Shown: in pieces, positions 1 through 7,777 of the stretch | How positions within the stretch are numbered: position 1 is the first letter of the stretch | Layout of the letters: each line of letters opens with the position of its first letter | NCBI GenBank assembly: GCA_947487165.1 | Contig: CANKWX010000005.1 | Location: forward strand, 39,421 to 103,420 | DNA length: 64,000 nt | DNA from: Burkholderiales bacterium | Lineage (GTDB): Bacteria > Pseudomonadota > Gammaproteobacteria > Burkholderiales > Burkholderiaceae_E | Reading direction: 5' to 3' | Translations under genes and position numbers: made by a program | Notes under the pieces: generated by a model | Told to the model about the DNA's origin: nothing | The model's input: only the letters and a program-made list of their open reading frames with translations | Database searches by the model: none

Positions 1-345
1 ATTGCAGCGGGCGGCCTGCACGCCCTCGAAAACCATATCGACCGCCTTGGCGACGACCATGCCAATGCCACCCGACTGGCCGAAGGGCTGATCGCGCTGG
101 GCCGCCAGCACGGCGGGCTGCAGGCCGACCTGCCGCAGACCAACATCGTCTTTGTTCGCGTCGACGACGCCATCGCGCAAGCCTTTGCCGATCACTTGGC
201 CGCGCACGGCGTTCGCACCACCGGCAGCGTCGGACGCTATGGCAGTGGTCTGGTGCAGCGCTGGGTCACCCATCTCGATGTGACCCATCACGATGTCGAG
301 GCCGCGCTTGCGATTGCCGCCGGCTTTTTCGAATCGCGCCGCTGA
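1..345 (+). CDS. Low-specificity L-threonine aldolase, C-terminal part (5' end outside window)
   Basis: The open frame enters from the left edge and ends at TGA 343-345, leaving 114 residues. The final part reads like the C-terminal small domain of PLP-dependent beta-eliminating threonine aldolases, with phrases such as ADLPQTNIVFV and LVQRWVTHLDVTHHDVEAAL. The enzyme family cleaves L-threonine or L-allo-threonine to glycine and acetaldehyde in the cytosol. The PLP lysine and most of the fold lie upstream of the window, so activity cannot be judged. The next gene starts about 76 bp further on. Confidence 0.75.
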   Translation: MAAGGLHALENHIDRLGDDHANATRLAEGLIALGRQHGGLQADLPQTNIVFVRVDDAIAQAFADHLAAHGVRTTGSVGRYGSGLVQRWVTHLDVTHHDVEAALAIAAGFFESRR

Positions 346-421
346 GGACGGGCACGAGTCTGGCCTGCACTGAACCTGTCAGGGCGCCCCGATTCGCGGG
401 CACCCGCACCGGGAGTCCGCC

Positions 422-661
422 ATGCAGACCAATACAGGCACCATCGACCGACAGATTCGCGTCCTCGCGGGTTTTACCCTGATCGCGCTGACCGCCACCT
501 CCACCATCGGGCCCTGGGGCTGGATCGGCGTCATCGCCCTGATCACCGGCCTGATCGGCTGGTGCCCGCTCTATGCCGCGCTCGGCATCGATACCCGAAA
601 GCCGCTGAAGGAGGTCGCCACCAAGCCCCCGGCTCAACCACCGGCCCATCCGTCGGCATGA
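422..661 (+). CDS. Small DUF2892 (YgaP-type) inner-membrane protein
   Basis: This 79-residue protein starts MQTNTGTIDRQIRVLAG. Two hydrophobic helices (about residues 12-27 and 33-52) are joined by a short turn containing GPWGWIG, and the segment GLIGWCPLYAALGI carries one cysteine. This pattern matches DUF2892, the membrane domain found alone or fused to rhodanese domains as in YgaP. The tail is Pro/Ala-rich. No enzymatic motif is present, so only a membrane location can be stated. It lies 31 bp upstream of a DksA-like gene and may be co-transcribed with it. Confidence 0.7.
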   Translation: MQTNTGTIDRQIRVLAGFTLIALTATSTIGPWGWIGVIALITGLIGWCPLYAALGIDTRKPLKEVATKPPAQPPAHPSA

Positions 662-692
662 TCCCGGCGCGCCCGATTCGACAGGAACAGCG

Positions 693-1079
693 ATGACCAC
701 CACCAGCACCCTGAATATCGAAGCGGTCCGCCAGACCATCGAGGCACGCCTTGAGGTTTTGCACGATGAGATCGTCGGCAAGCTCGGCGAGATGGCCGAG
801 GTGCTGCAGTCGCTCGACCATATCGGCGACCGCGCCGATCTGTCGGTGGCCGACGACACCGGCTCCTCAGACCTCGCCGACGCCAGCCGCGACCTTGCGG
901 AATACCGGCAGGGCTTGGCTGCGCTCAAGCGCCTCGACCACGATCTGTATGGCATCTGTACCGACTGCGCCGAGCCGATTCCGGATGATCGGCTGCAGGC
1001 GCAGCCCTTTGCGGTGCGCTGCCTCAGCTGTCAGACCCACAGTGAAAAAGCGTCCGGCATCCGGCACAAATCGATGTAA
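693..1079 (+). CDS. DksA/TraR-type C4 zinc-finger protein
   Basis: The protein has 128 residues. Its N-terminal two thirds are a charged helical region. A four-cysteine zinc finger follows (Cys89, Cys92, Cys110, Cys113; CTDC then CLSC), preceded by LKRLDHDLYGICTDC. This is the DksA/TraR signature. Such proteins insert a coiled coil into the secondary channel of RNA polymerase and tune transcription, in DksA together with ppGpp. At 128 residues it is shorter than canonical DksA (about 150), so it is more likely a DksA-like paralogue. The ATG at 693 follows an AGGAACAG Shine-Dalgarno-like stretch. Confidence 0.75.
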   Translation: MTTTSTLNIEAVRQTIEARLEVLHDEIVGKLGEMAEVLQSLDHIGDRADLSVADDTGSSDLADASRDLAEYRQGLAALKRLDHDLYGICTDCAEPIPDDRLQAQPFAVRCLSCQTHSEKASGIRHKSM

Positions 1080-1153
1080 GTCGGCTGCGGGCGGATAATG
1101 CGGTGGCGAGTGCCGGATCGGCCTGCGCATCGCACAAGCCGCGCGGAGATCCG

Positions 1154-2188
1154 ATGGCCAACCCCCCCGAAAACGTCAGCATGGCGCTGTTTTGCGACTT
1201 CGAAAATGTCGCGCTCGGCGTGCGCGACGCCAAGTATGAAAAGTTCGACATCCGCAAGGTGCTCGAGCGGCTGCTGCTCAAGGGCAGCATCGTGGTCAAG
1301 AAGGCCTACTGCGACTGGGAGCGCTATCGCGAGTTCAAGGCGCCGATGCACGAGGCGTCCTTCGAGCTGATCGAGATTCCGCATGTGCGCCAGTCGGGCA
1401 AAAACTCGGCCGATATCCGGATGGTCGTCGACGCGCTCGACCTTTGCTACACCAAGGGCCATGTCGACACCTTCGTGATCATCAGCGGCGACTCCGACTT
1501 TTCGCCGCTGGTCTCCAAGCTGCGCGAGAACAACAAGACTGTCATCGGCGTGGGCGTCAAAGGCTCGACCTCCGACCTCCTTACCGCCAACTGCGACGAG
1601 TTCATCTTTTACGACGATCTGGTGCGAGAGCCGCGCCGCCGCCAGAGCCGCACCTCGACCGCTGCCGGCAACGGTGCGGGCAGGACGCAGGCGGCCCGAG
1701 TCGAGGCGCCCACGGCGCAAGCAGAGGCTGCCGCCAGTGCCAGCGATGATGCTCCCAAGAAGCGGCCATCACGTCGCCGCAAGCCCGGCGCTGACGCGCC
1801 CACGCCCAACGGCAGCGACACGCCGATGGCCACCGAGGTGGCTTCGCCGATCGGCGTCGCGGAGCCGCCTGCCGATGCGGTCTCCAATGCCGTCGTCAAT
1901 GCCACCGCCGAGCCCCTCGCCGCCCCGGGCTCGGATGAACGCCGCCGCCAGGACGCGATCGACCTGGTGGTCGAAACCGTCGAGGCCCTGATCACCGAGC
2001 GCGGTGCCGACGACAAGATCTGGGGCTCGATGGTCAAGCAGACCCTCAAGCGTCGCCGCCCCGGGTTCGCCGAGGGCTATTACGGCTACCGGTCTTTCAA
2101 CGAACTGCTCGAAGACGCCCGCGACCGCGGCTTGCTGGCGCTGGCTCATGACGAGAAGTCGGGCGGCTATGTGATCGGGCTGCTCTGA
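1154..2188 (+). CDS. NYN-domain RNase-like protein with C-terminal OST-HTH/LOTUS domain
   Basis: The protein has 344 residues from ATG 1154, which is preceded by GGAGA at 1145-1149; an in-frame start at 1103 lacks such a site. Residues 8-155 form a NYN (PIN-like, LabA/DUF88) domain. Its acidic residues fit a metal-dependent nuclease centre: Asp15 in FCDFENV, Asp87 in NSADIRM, and Asp113/Asp115 in SGDSDFSPL. Residues 160-265 are a low-complexity Ala/Pro/Arg linker. Residues 270-344 contain WGSMVKQTLKRRRPGF and YYGYRSFNELLEDA, the OST-HTH (LOTUS) fold associated with RNA binding. The family is thought to process or regulate RNA, but the substrate is unknown. The Ala/Arg-rich middle resembles a disordered tether. 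Confidence 0.8.
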   Translation: MANPPENVSMALFCDFENVALGVRDAKYEKFDIRKVLERLLLKGSIVVKKAYCDWERYREFKAPMHEASFELIEIPHVRQSGKNSADIRMVVDALDLCYTKGHVDTFVIISGDSDFSPLVSKLRENNKTVIGVGVKGSTSDLLTANCDEFIFYDDLVREPRRRQSRTSTAAGNGAGRTQAARVEAPTAQAEAAASASDDAPKKRPSRRRKPGADAPTPNGSDTPMATEVASPIGVAEPPADAVSNAVVNATAEPLAAPGSDERRRQDAIDLVVETVEALITERGADDKIWGSMVKQTLKRRRPGFAEGYYGYRSFNELLEDARDRGLLALAHDEKSGGYVIGLL

Positions 2189-2364
2189 GTCAGGTCGTTC
2201 GCGACGACCGACGGCCTGACGGCGGGCCGCATGATCGTCGATCCATTTGCCTGAGGCCGGCGCAGCGCCGGCTGCGCCTTCGTGCGAAGCTTGCCTTGCG
2301 CAGTCCTGCCACGCCCCACCACGCCCCACCGCTCCTCGCCACGACGCTTTCAAGGCCTTCAACC

Positions 2365-2952
2365 ATGCCGATGTTCAAAACCGCCCTTGCCGTCGCCACC
2401 GCGCTGGTTCTCAGCCTGGGCCTGCTGCCTGACAGCCCGACCGCAAAGGCCGCCGGCGAGCCGCTGCCCACGGTCGCAAGCGTCGATCTGCCGCGCTATG
2501 TCGGCACCTGGTATGAGATCGGCCGTCTGCCCAACGTCTTTCAGCGCCAGTGCATCGGCGACACCACCGCGCAATACGCCGCCCGCCCCGACGGCAATAT
2601 CGATGTCACCAACCGCTGCCGCACTGCCGGCAAAGGCGACAGTGAATGGGAGACAGCCCGCGGCATGGCGCGCATCATCGACCCGGTGAGCAAGGCCAAG
2701 CTGCAGGTCTCGTTTCTGCCGCAAGCCCTGCGCTGGCTGCCGATCGGATGGGGCGACTACTGGGTACTCGAGCTCGACCCCGACTATCGCTGGGTGATGG
2801 TGGGCGAACCCGGGCTGCGCTATCTCTGGGTGCTCTCGCGCACGCCCGCACTGCCGCCCGGGGCACTGGAGTCACTGCTCGCGCGGGCTCGCGCCCTGGG
2901 CTTTCCGGTCGAGCAGATGTTGCTCACCTCGCAGTCGGCCGCCGCACGCTGA
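2365..2952 (+). CDS. Bacterial lipocalin (Blc-like), secreted
   Basis: The protein has 195 residues from ATG 2365. A signal peptide is evident (FKTALAVATALVLSLGLL, probably cleaved near AKAAG). The mature N-terminus has the lipocalin motif YVGTWYEIGRLPN, followed by YRWVMVGEPGLRYLWVLSRTP, the second conserved lipocalin region. Blc-type lipocalins bind fatty acids or lysophospholipids in the cell envelope. E. coli Blc is a lipoprotein; here no clear lipobox cysteine is seen, so the protein is probably periplasmic. A longer in-frame start at 2296 would precede the signal peptide and is less likely. Confidence 0.85.
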   Translation: MPMFKTALAVATALVLSLGLLPDSPTAKAAGEPLPTVASVDLPRYVGTWYEIGRLPNVFQRQCIGDTTAQYAARPDGNIDVTNRCRTAGKGDSEWETARGMARIIDPVSKAKLQVSFLPQALRWLPIGWGDYWVLELDPDYRWVMVGEPGLRYLWVLSRTPALPPGALESLLARARALGFPVEQMLLTSQSAAAR

Positions 2953-2990
2953 TCGCGCAGATCGTCCCCACCACTTTCCAAGACCCGCCC

Positions 2991-4274
2991 ATGAGCTCGA
3001 CCGCCGCCACCCTGCCCGAACCGCGCCTGGCCAACCCGCGCCAGCGCGAGACCCGCACCATCACGGTGGTCTCGATCGCCCACGGCACCTCGCACTTCTT
3101 TCACCTGATCGTCGCGCCGCTCTTTCCGTGGCTCAAGGTCGAGTTCGATCTGAGCTATGCCCAGCTCGGCCTGCTGATGACGGTGTTTTTCATCGTCTCG
3201 GGGATCGGCCAGGCACTCGCCGGTTTCGTGGTCGATCGCATCGGCGCGGTCCCGGTCATGCTGGCCGCACTCACCTCCTTTGTGCTTGCCACCCTGACAC
3301 TGTCAAGCGCACCGAGCTATTCAATGCTGATGGTCGGCTGCGTACTGGCGGGCCTTGGTAACGCGCCATTTCATCCGGTCGACTACTCCATCCTGAATGC
3401 CCGGATCACGCCGACCCGACTGGCGCGTGCTTATTCGATGCACGGCATCGCCGGCAGCCTCGGCTGGGCGCTGGCGCCGGTCTTTCTGGTCGGCATCACC
3501 GGACTGGCCAACTGGCGCGCCGCGATCGCCTGCGCCGGCCTGCTCCCCCTGATCGCAGGGGTGATGGTCTGGCGCCATCGCGAGCTGCTCGCCGGCCAGC
3601 CGGTCGGCATGCTAGGCATCGTACGCGCCGCACAAGCGCCCGCCGGCAGCCAGCCGGGCGCGGGCGCAAGCGACTCGGCCCTGAGTTTTCTGCGCCTGCC
3701 GGCGGTCTGGATGAGCTTTCTGTTCTTTCTGACCTCGTCGCTGGGCTTTGGCGGCATCCAGACCTTCGGCCCCGAGTCGGCGCGCCTGCTGCACGATGTG
3801 CCGACCGCCTGGGTGGCGGCTTGCCTGACCGCCTTCATGCTGGCCAGCGCCGGCGGCACCCTGTTTGGCGGCATCGTGGCCGCCGACCCCGACAAGGCCG
3901 AGCGGGTCGTGGCCATCGGCTATACCGTGGCGGCCATTGTCTCGCTGCTGATCGCCCTGTCGCCGGCACCCGGATGGTTGGTGCCCGGCCTCTTTGCAGT
4001 GATGGGTTTTGGTGCCGGCACCGCCGGACCGGCCCGCGATCTGCTGGTGCGCCGCGCCAGCCCGCCGGGTGCCACCGGCCGGGTCTATGGCATGGTCTAT
4101 TCCGGCCTGGACACCGGCCTGGCGATTTCGCCTGCCATCTTCGGCACCTTCATGGACGGCGGCCATCCCTCCTGGGTCTGGATCGGCATTGCGGTGTTCC
4201 AGATGCTGCTGATCGCCAATGCGCTGAGCGTCGGCTGGATCGGGCGCAAGACAGGCGCACCGGCCCCGGGCTGA
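2991..4274 (+). CDS. MFS transporter, fosmidomycin-resistance (Fsr)-like
   Basis: The protein has 427 residues and many hydrophobic segments consistent with a 12-helix MFS exporter. The first helix is preceded by HGTSHFFHLIVAPLFPWL. A conserved segment is GNAPFHPVDYSILNARI, close to the Fsr family pattern. A hydrophilic, Ala/Gly-rich loop near residues 205-225 separates the two halves. Fsr-type proteins export fosmidomycin and probably other small molecules by proton antiport. The start ATG 2991 lies 38 bp after the lipocalin stop; the longer in-frame extension runs through the lipocalin gene and is rejected. The substrate is not predictable. Confidence 0.75.
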   Translation: MSSTAATLPEPRLANPRQRETRTITVVSIAHGTSHFFHLIVAPLFPWLKVEFDLSYAQLGLLMTVFFIVSGIGQALAGFVVDRIGAVPVMLAALTSFVLATLTLSSAPSYSMLMVGCVLAGLGNAPFHPVDYSILNARITPTRLARAYSMHGIAGSLGWALAPVFLVGITGLANWRAAIACAGLLPLIAGVMVWRHRELLAGQPVGMLGIVRAAQAPAGSQPGAGASDSALSFLRLPAVWMSFLFFLTSSLGFGGIQTFGPESARLLHDVPTAWVAACLTAFMLASAGGTLFGGIVAADPDKAERVVAIGYTVAAIVSLLIALSPAPGWLVPGLFAVMGFGAGTAGPARDLLVRRASPPGATGRVYGMVYSGLDTGLAISPAIFGTFMDGGHPSWVWIGIAVFQMLLIANALSVGWIGRKTGAPAPG

Positions 4275-4294
4275 TCTGCCGACATGAGCTGCTC

Positions 4295-4330
4295 ACCTGA
4301 CCTGCTGACCTGACCTGCTGACCTGACCTG
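4295..4330 (+). repeat. 13-bp tandem repeat, about 2.8 copies
   Basis: The unit ACCTGACCTGCTG starts at 4295 and 4308, and a third partial copy begins at 4321. It lies between the MFS stop and the sulfatase start, directly before a 16-bp palindrome at 4336-4351 that shares the ACCTG core. The repeated core could be a set of binding half-sites or simple slippage. Confidence 0.8.
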
Positions 4331-4335
4331 TCTTG

Positions 4336-4351
4336 ACCTGTCATAACAGGT
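4336..4351. promoter_or_regulatory. Palindromic operator candidate upstream of the sulfatase gene
   Basis: ACCTGT-CATA-ACAGGT is a perfect 6-bp inverted repeat with a 4-bp centre, 49 bp before the sulfatase ATG. Its ACCTG half-site also recurs in the tandem repeat just upstream. The size and symmetry suit a dimeric repressor. No regulator gene is adjacent, so the protein that binds is unknown. Confidence 0.4.
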
Positions 4352-4400
4352 GCCACTACGATCACGGTCCAAAGACAAGACCGATCGAGAGCGAGACACG

Positions 4401-6665
4401 ATGAGCGAGTCAGGCAATACCACCACTTATCCCGGCTTCGAGGGCCGCATCGGCCGCACGCGCGAGACCTCCGAACCCTGGTGGAAGCCGATCCCCAAGG
4501 CCAGGCCCGGCAGCCCCAACATCATCGTCATCTACATGGACGACATGGGCTATTCCGATCTCGGCTGCTATGGCTCCGAGATCGAGACACCCAATATCGA
4601 CGCGATTGCCGCCCGCGGCTTGCGCTTCAACCACTACACCACGCATCCGATCTGCTCGCCCGCCCGCGCGGCCCTGCTCACCGGACGCAATGCGCATTCG
4701 GTAGCCACCGGCTGGCTGACCACCAACAACCCCGGCTTTCCAGGCTATTCGGGCGACATGCCGCTGGCCGCACCCACCATCGCCGAATCGCTGCGAGCGG
4801 GCGGCTACACCACGATCGGCATCGGCAAGTGGCACAACTCGCCCAACAGCGCCACGCCCAATGAGAGCTGGCCAAGCCAGCGCGGCTTCGACCAGTTCTA
4901 TGGCTTCATGGAAGGCGAGACCAGCTATTTCTTTCCGGCGCGCATCGTCAACAACAACACCCTCGCGCCAATCGACCAGTACCCGCCCGACTACTACGCC
5001 ACCGACGACTGGACCAACCACGGCATGCGCTTCGTACGCGAAGCGCGCAACAACCATGCCGACAAACCCTTCTTTCTTTACCTGGCCTTCAATGCGGTGC
5101 ATGGCCCACTGCAGGCCAAAGAGCCCGATCTCGCCAAATACCGTGGCCGCTTTGAGGCCGGCTGGGATGTGATGCGCGCGCAGCGGCTCGCACGCCAGAA
5201 GGCGCTGGGCCTGGTGCCTCCTGACGCGACGCTTGCGCCACGCGACCCCGAGGTGCCCGCCTGGGACAGCCTGCCCGCCGATCAGCGTGCGCACTTCGTG
5301 CGGCACATGGAAACCTATGCCGCGATGCTCGACTGCGTCGACCAGAACGTGGGCAAGCTGGTCGCGTTGCTCACCGAAATGGGCGAACTCGACAACACCC
5401 TCATCGTGTTCTCGACCGACAACGGCGGCACAAGTTCGGCCGGCGCCTACGGCAATGTCTATTTCAACCGGCGCTTTGCCGGCCTGCCGGCGCTGCCGCT
5501 CGAGGCCGATCTCGCGCAGAGCGAAAAGATCGGCAGCGGTGAAGTCCCGGCGCTCTATCCGATGGGCTGGGGCCAGGTCAGCAACACGCCCTTTCCGTCC
5601 TTCAAGACCTATACCGGCGGGGGCGGGCGGCGGGTCTGCTTCATCGTCTCCTGGCCTGATCAGATCACCGATGCCGGTGCCATCCGCACCCAGTTTGCCC
5701 ATGTCACCGACGTCATGCCAACCCTGCTCGATCTGGCCGGCGTCACACCGCTGGCCCGATCGCACGGCGAAGACGCCCTGCCGATGCACGGCGCGAGCCT
5801 GGCCCAGGTCATGCGCGGCAAAGCCGCCCACTCGGTGCGCAGCGAGCAGTACTACGAGTGCTGGTCCAACCGGGCCTACTGGCGCGACGGCTGGGTGGCG
5901 GTGTCGCTGCAGCGAAAAGGCGACGAGATCGATTTCGACAACTGGACCCTGCATGAGCAGGCTACCGACTTCTCGGAGTCGGTCGACGTCGCCGCACAGC
6001 ATCCCGAACGTCTGCGCGAACTGGTCGAGGCCTTCGACAAGGCGGCCTGGTCGAACATGGTCTATCCGCTGGACAACCGCAACGCCATCCAGAAGTTCAA
6101 CCAGATCCCGCCGCATATGCGCCCGCCCGAGAAAGGCTCGCGCCGCTTCCTGCCGGGCGGACAGACCGTCAATCGCGCGCTGATCATCCCGCTGATCGCC
6201 GACCGCAACTTTCGCATCACCGCCAATGTCGATCACCGAGCAACTGATGAAGGCGTGCTCTTTGCAATCGGCGAAGTCTTCGGCGGCCTGATGCTGTGCA
6301 TCGAGGCAGGCGAACTGCGGATGGTCTACAACGGCTTCGGCGAATACACCCGCCTCGCGCCGGTGAAGGCACCGGCGGGAAAGCATGCACTCACTTTCGA
6401 TTTCGAAGCGCTGGGCAAACGCCGCGGCCGCGGCCGGCTGCTGATCGACGGCCAGCCCGCCGTCGCATCGGGCGACTGGACCGACTGCAGCCCGACCCTG
6501 ATGGGCGGCTTTCACGAAGGACTCGATATCGGCCTGGATCGCCGCGCGCCGGTCGACTGGGCGCTTTATCAGCGCCGCGGTATCTTCCGCTACAGCGGCA
6601 CCATCCGCGATGTCATCATCGACTCAAGCGACTTCGCCCCCGGCTCGGCCTATGCAAAGGGTTGA
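4401..6665 (+). CDS. Type I (formylglycine) sulfatase, arylsulfatase-like
   Basis: The protein has 754 residues. The sulfatase core starts at residue 40 with IIVIYMDDMGYSDLGCYG (metal-binding Asp47/Asp48). Cys85 in the signature CSPARAALLTGR is the cysteine converted to formylglycine in type I sulfatases. STDNGG supplies further active-site residues. The last 150 or so residues (from FRITANVDHRATDEG) look like a beta-sandwich appendage. No signal peptide is visible, so the enzyme is probably cytosolic, as for Pseudomonas AtsA. It needs a formylglycine-generating enzyme, not encoded in this window. A Bug-type binding protein gene follows 47 bp later, suggesting uptake and desulfation of an organosulfate, which is inference. 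The ATG 4401 start is chosen over an in-frame GTG at 4350 inside the palindrome region. Confidence 0.88.
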   Translation: MSESGNTTTYPGFEGRIGRTRETSEPWWKPIPKARPGSPNIIVIYMDDMGYSDLGCYGSEIETPNIDAIAARGLRFNHYTTHPICSPARAALLTGRNAHSVATGWLTTNNPGFPGYSGDMPLAAPTIAESLRAGGYTTIGIGKWHNSPNSATPNESWPSQRGFDQFYGFMEGETSYFFPARIVNNNTLAPIDQYPPDYYATDDWTNHGMRFVREARNNHADKPFFLYLAFNAVHGPLQAKEPDLAKYRGRFEAGWDVMRAQRLARQKALGLVPPDATLAPRDPEVPAWDSLPADQRAHFVRHMETYAAMLDCVDQNVGKLVALLTEMGELDNTLIVFSTDNGGTSSAGAYGNVYFNRRFAGLPALPLEADLAQSEKIGSGEVPALYPMGWGQVSNTPFPSFKTYTGGGGRRVCFIVSWPDQITDAGAIRTQFAHVTDVMPTLLDLAGVTPLARSHGEDALPMHGASLAQVMRGKAAHSVRSEQYYECWSNRAYWRDGWVAVSLQRKGDEIDFDNWTLHEQATDFSESVDVAAQHPERLRELVEAFDKAAWSNMVYPLDNRNAIQKFNQIPPHMRPPEKGSRRFLPGGQTVNRALIIPLIADRNFRITANVDHRATDEGVLFAIGEVFGGLMLCIEAGELRMVYNGFGEYTRLAPVKAPAGKHALTFDFEALGKRRGRGRLLIDGQPAVASGDWTDCSPTLMGGFHEGLDIGLDRRAPVDWALYQRRGIFRYSGTIRDVIIDSSDFAPGSAYAKG

Positions 6666-6712
6666 GCTCTATTACCTCTCTTTCTGCTTGATTCCTCCAG
6701 GACCTGCACACC

Positions 6713-7735
6713 ATGACCAAACCTGAATCCAAACTGACGCTGATCACCTCCTCCCATCGCCGCAGCGTGCTGGCTGCGCTGGGTGCCCTTGGCACCGCGT
6801 TGGCCACTCCCGCAGCCCGCGCCCAGTCCGCCTGGCCGGCCGGCAAACCGATCCGCCTGGTCATTCCGAGCGGCCCCGGCGGCGGCGCCGACATCTTCAG
6901 CCGATTTATGGCCGAGTGGCTCAGCAAGGAGCTCGGCACCAATGTCGTGGTCGACAACAAACCCGGCGCCACCGGCATGGTCGCCACCGCAGAAGTCGCC
7001 CGCGCCGCGCCCGACGGCTATACCCTGCTGGTGAGCTTCACCGCTGCCACGGTTGCCAACAAGTTGCTGATGCTCAAGCCGCCGGTCGATCCGCTCAACG
7101 ACATCACGCCGATCGCCCGCATCGGCGGCAGCGGCGGCAACATGATCGTGGTCAACCCCGACTTGCCGGTCAAAAACTTCAAGGAGCTGGTCGAGCTGGC
7201 CAAGACCCGCAAGGACCTGAGTTATGCCTCCTGGGGCATCGGCTCGGGCGGTCATCTCGTGATGGAAGGGCTCGAAAACCAGGCCGGGGTCAAATTCAAT
7301 CACGTGCCCTACAAGACGGTCGCCCAGATTCCGCCCGATGTCATCTCGGGCGTAATCCCGATCGCCACCATCGACTCGGCCACGCCGATGCCCTTCATCC
7401 GCTCCGGCCGCCTGCGACCCATCGGCACGATGTCGTTAGAGCGACTGCCGCAGATGCCGGATGTCCCGACCCTGAACGAGCAGGGCTACAAGGTTGATGC
7501 CATTCCCTGGTATGGGATGTTCGGGCCCAAGGGTTTGCCCCGCGACATCGTCGAGCGGCTCAATGTCACGGTCAATCGCTGGATGACCTTGCCCGAGACA
7601 GTCGAGTTCATGAACCAGAAACAGAACCAGTCGGCACCCAAGCCGCTCTCGATCCCGGAATTCGAGCGGGTCATAAAATCCGATCTGGTGAGCTGGAAGC
7701 GGCTGATCGACCTGGCCGGCGTCAAGCCGGAATAA
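6713..7735 (+). CDS. Bug/TctC-family periplasmic solute-binding protein
   Basis: The protein has 340 residues. The N-terminus HRRSVLAALGALGTALATPAARAQS is a signal peptide with a twin arginine, so Tat export is possible. The mature start WPAGKPIRLVIPSGPGGGADIFSRF is the classic Bug/TctC beginning, where the PxGPGG loop contacts a carboxylate. NKPGATGMVATAEVARAAPDGYTLL is also characteristic. These proteins bind di- or tricarboxylates or aromatic acids for TTT transporters or as signal sensors. No TctA/TctB membrane genes are nearby, so it is an orphan receptor as in many Burkholderiales. It is probably co-transcribed with the sulfatase gene and ends at a strong terminator. Confidence 0.85.
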   Translation: MTKPESKLTLITSSHRRSVLAALGALGTALATPAARAQSAWPAGKPIRLVIPSGPGGGADIFSRFMAEWLSKELGTNVVVDNKPGATGMVATAEVARAAPDGYTLLVSFTAATVANKLLMLKPPVDPLNDITPIARIGGSGGNMIVVNPDLPVKNFKELVELAKTRKDLSYASWGIGSGGHLVMEGLENQAGVKFNHVPYKTVAQIPPDVISGVIPIATIDSATPMPFIRSGRLRPIGTMSLERLPQMPDVPTLNEQGYKVDAIPWYGMFGPKGLPRDIVERLNVTVNRWMTLPETVEFMNQKQNQSAPKPLSIPEFERVIKSDLVSWKRLIDLAGVKPE

Positions 7736-7754
7736 GTACCAGACAGGCTGAAAA

Positions 7755-7772
7755 GGGGGGCGCAAGCCCCCC
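7755..7772. terminator. Strong GC hairpin between convergent genes
   Basis: GGGGGGC-GCAA-GCCCCCC forms a 7-bp stem with a GNRA-type loop. It lies between the Bug gene stop (7735) and the pckG stop (7778) and is flanked by AAAA on the left, which is a short U-tract for leftward transcripts. It can serve both convergent genes. Confidence 0.75.
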
Positions 7773-7777
7773 CGTCA

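Noticed and set aside
4295..4330. CRISPR-like array
   Set aside because: Units are 13 bp and contiguous, with no spacers; it is a short tandem repeat.
4410..6515. 701-residue open frame antisense to the sulfatase gene
   Set aside because: High-GC codon bias in the real gene keeps the opposite strand open; the translation is Gly/Ala/Arg-rich with no family features.
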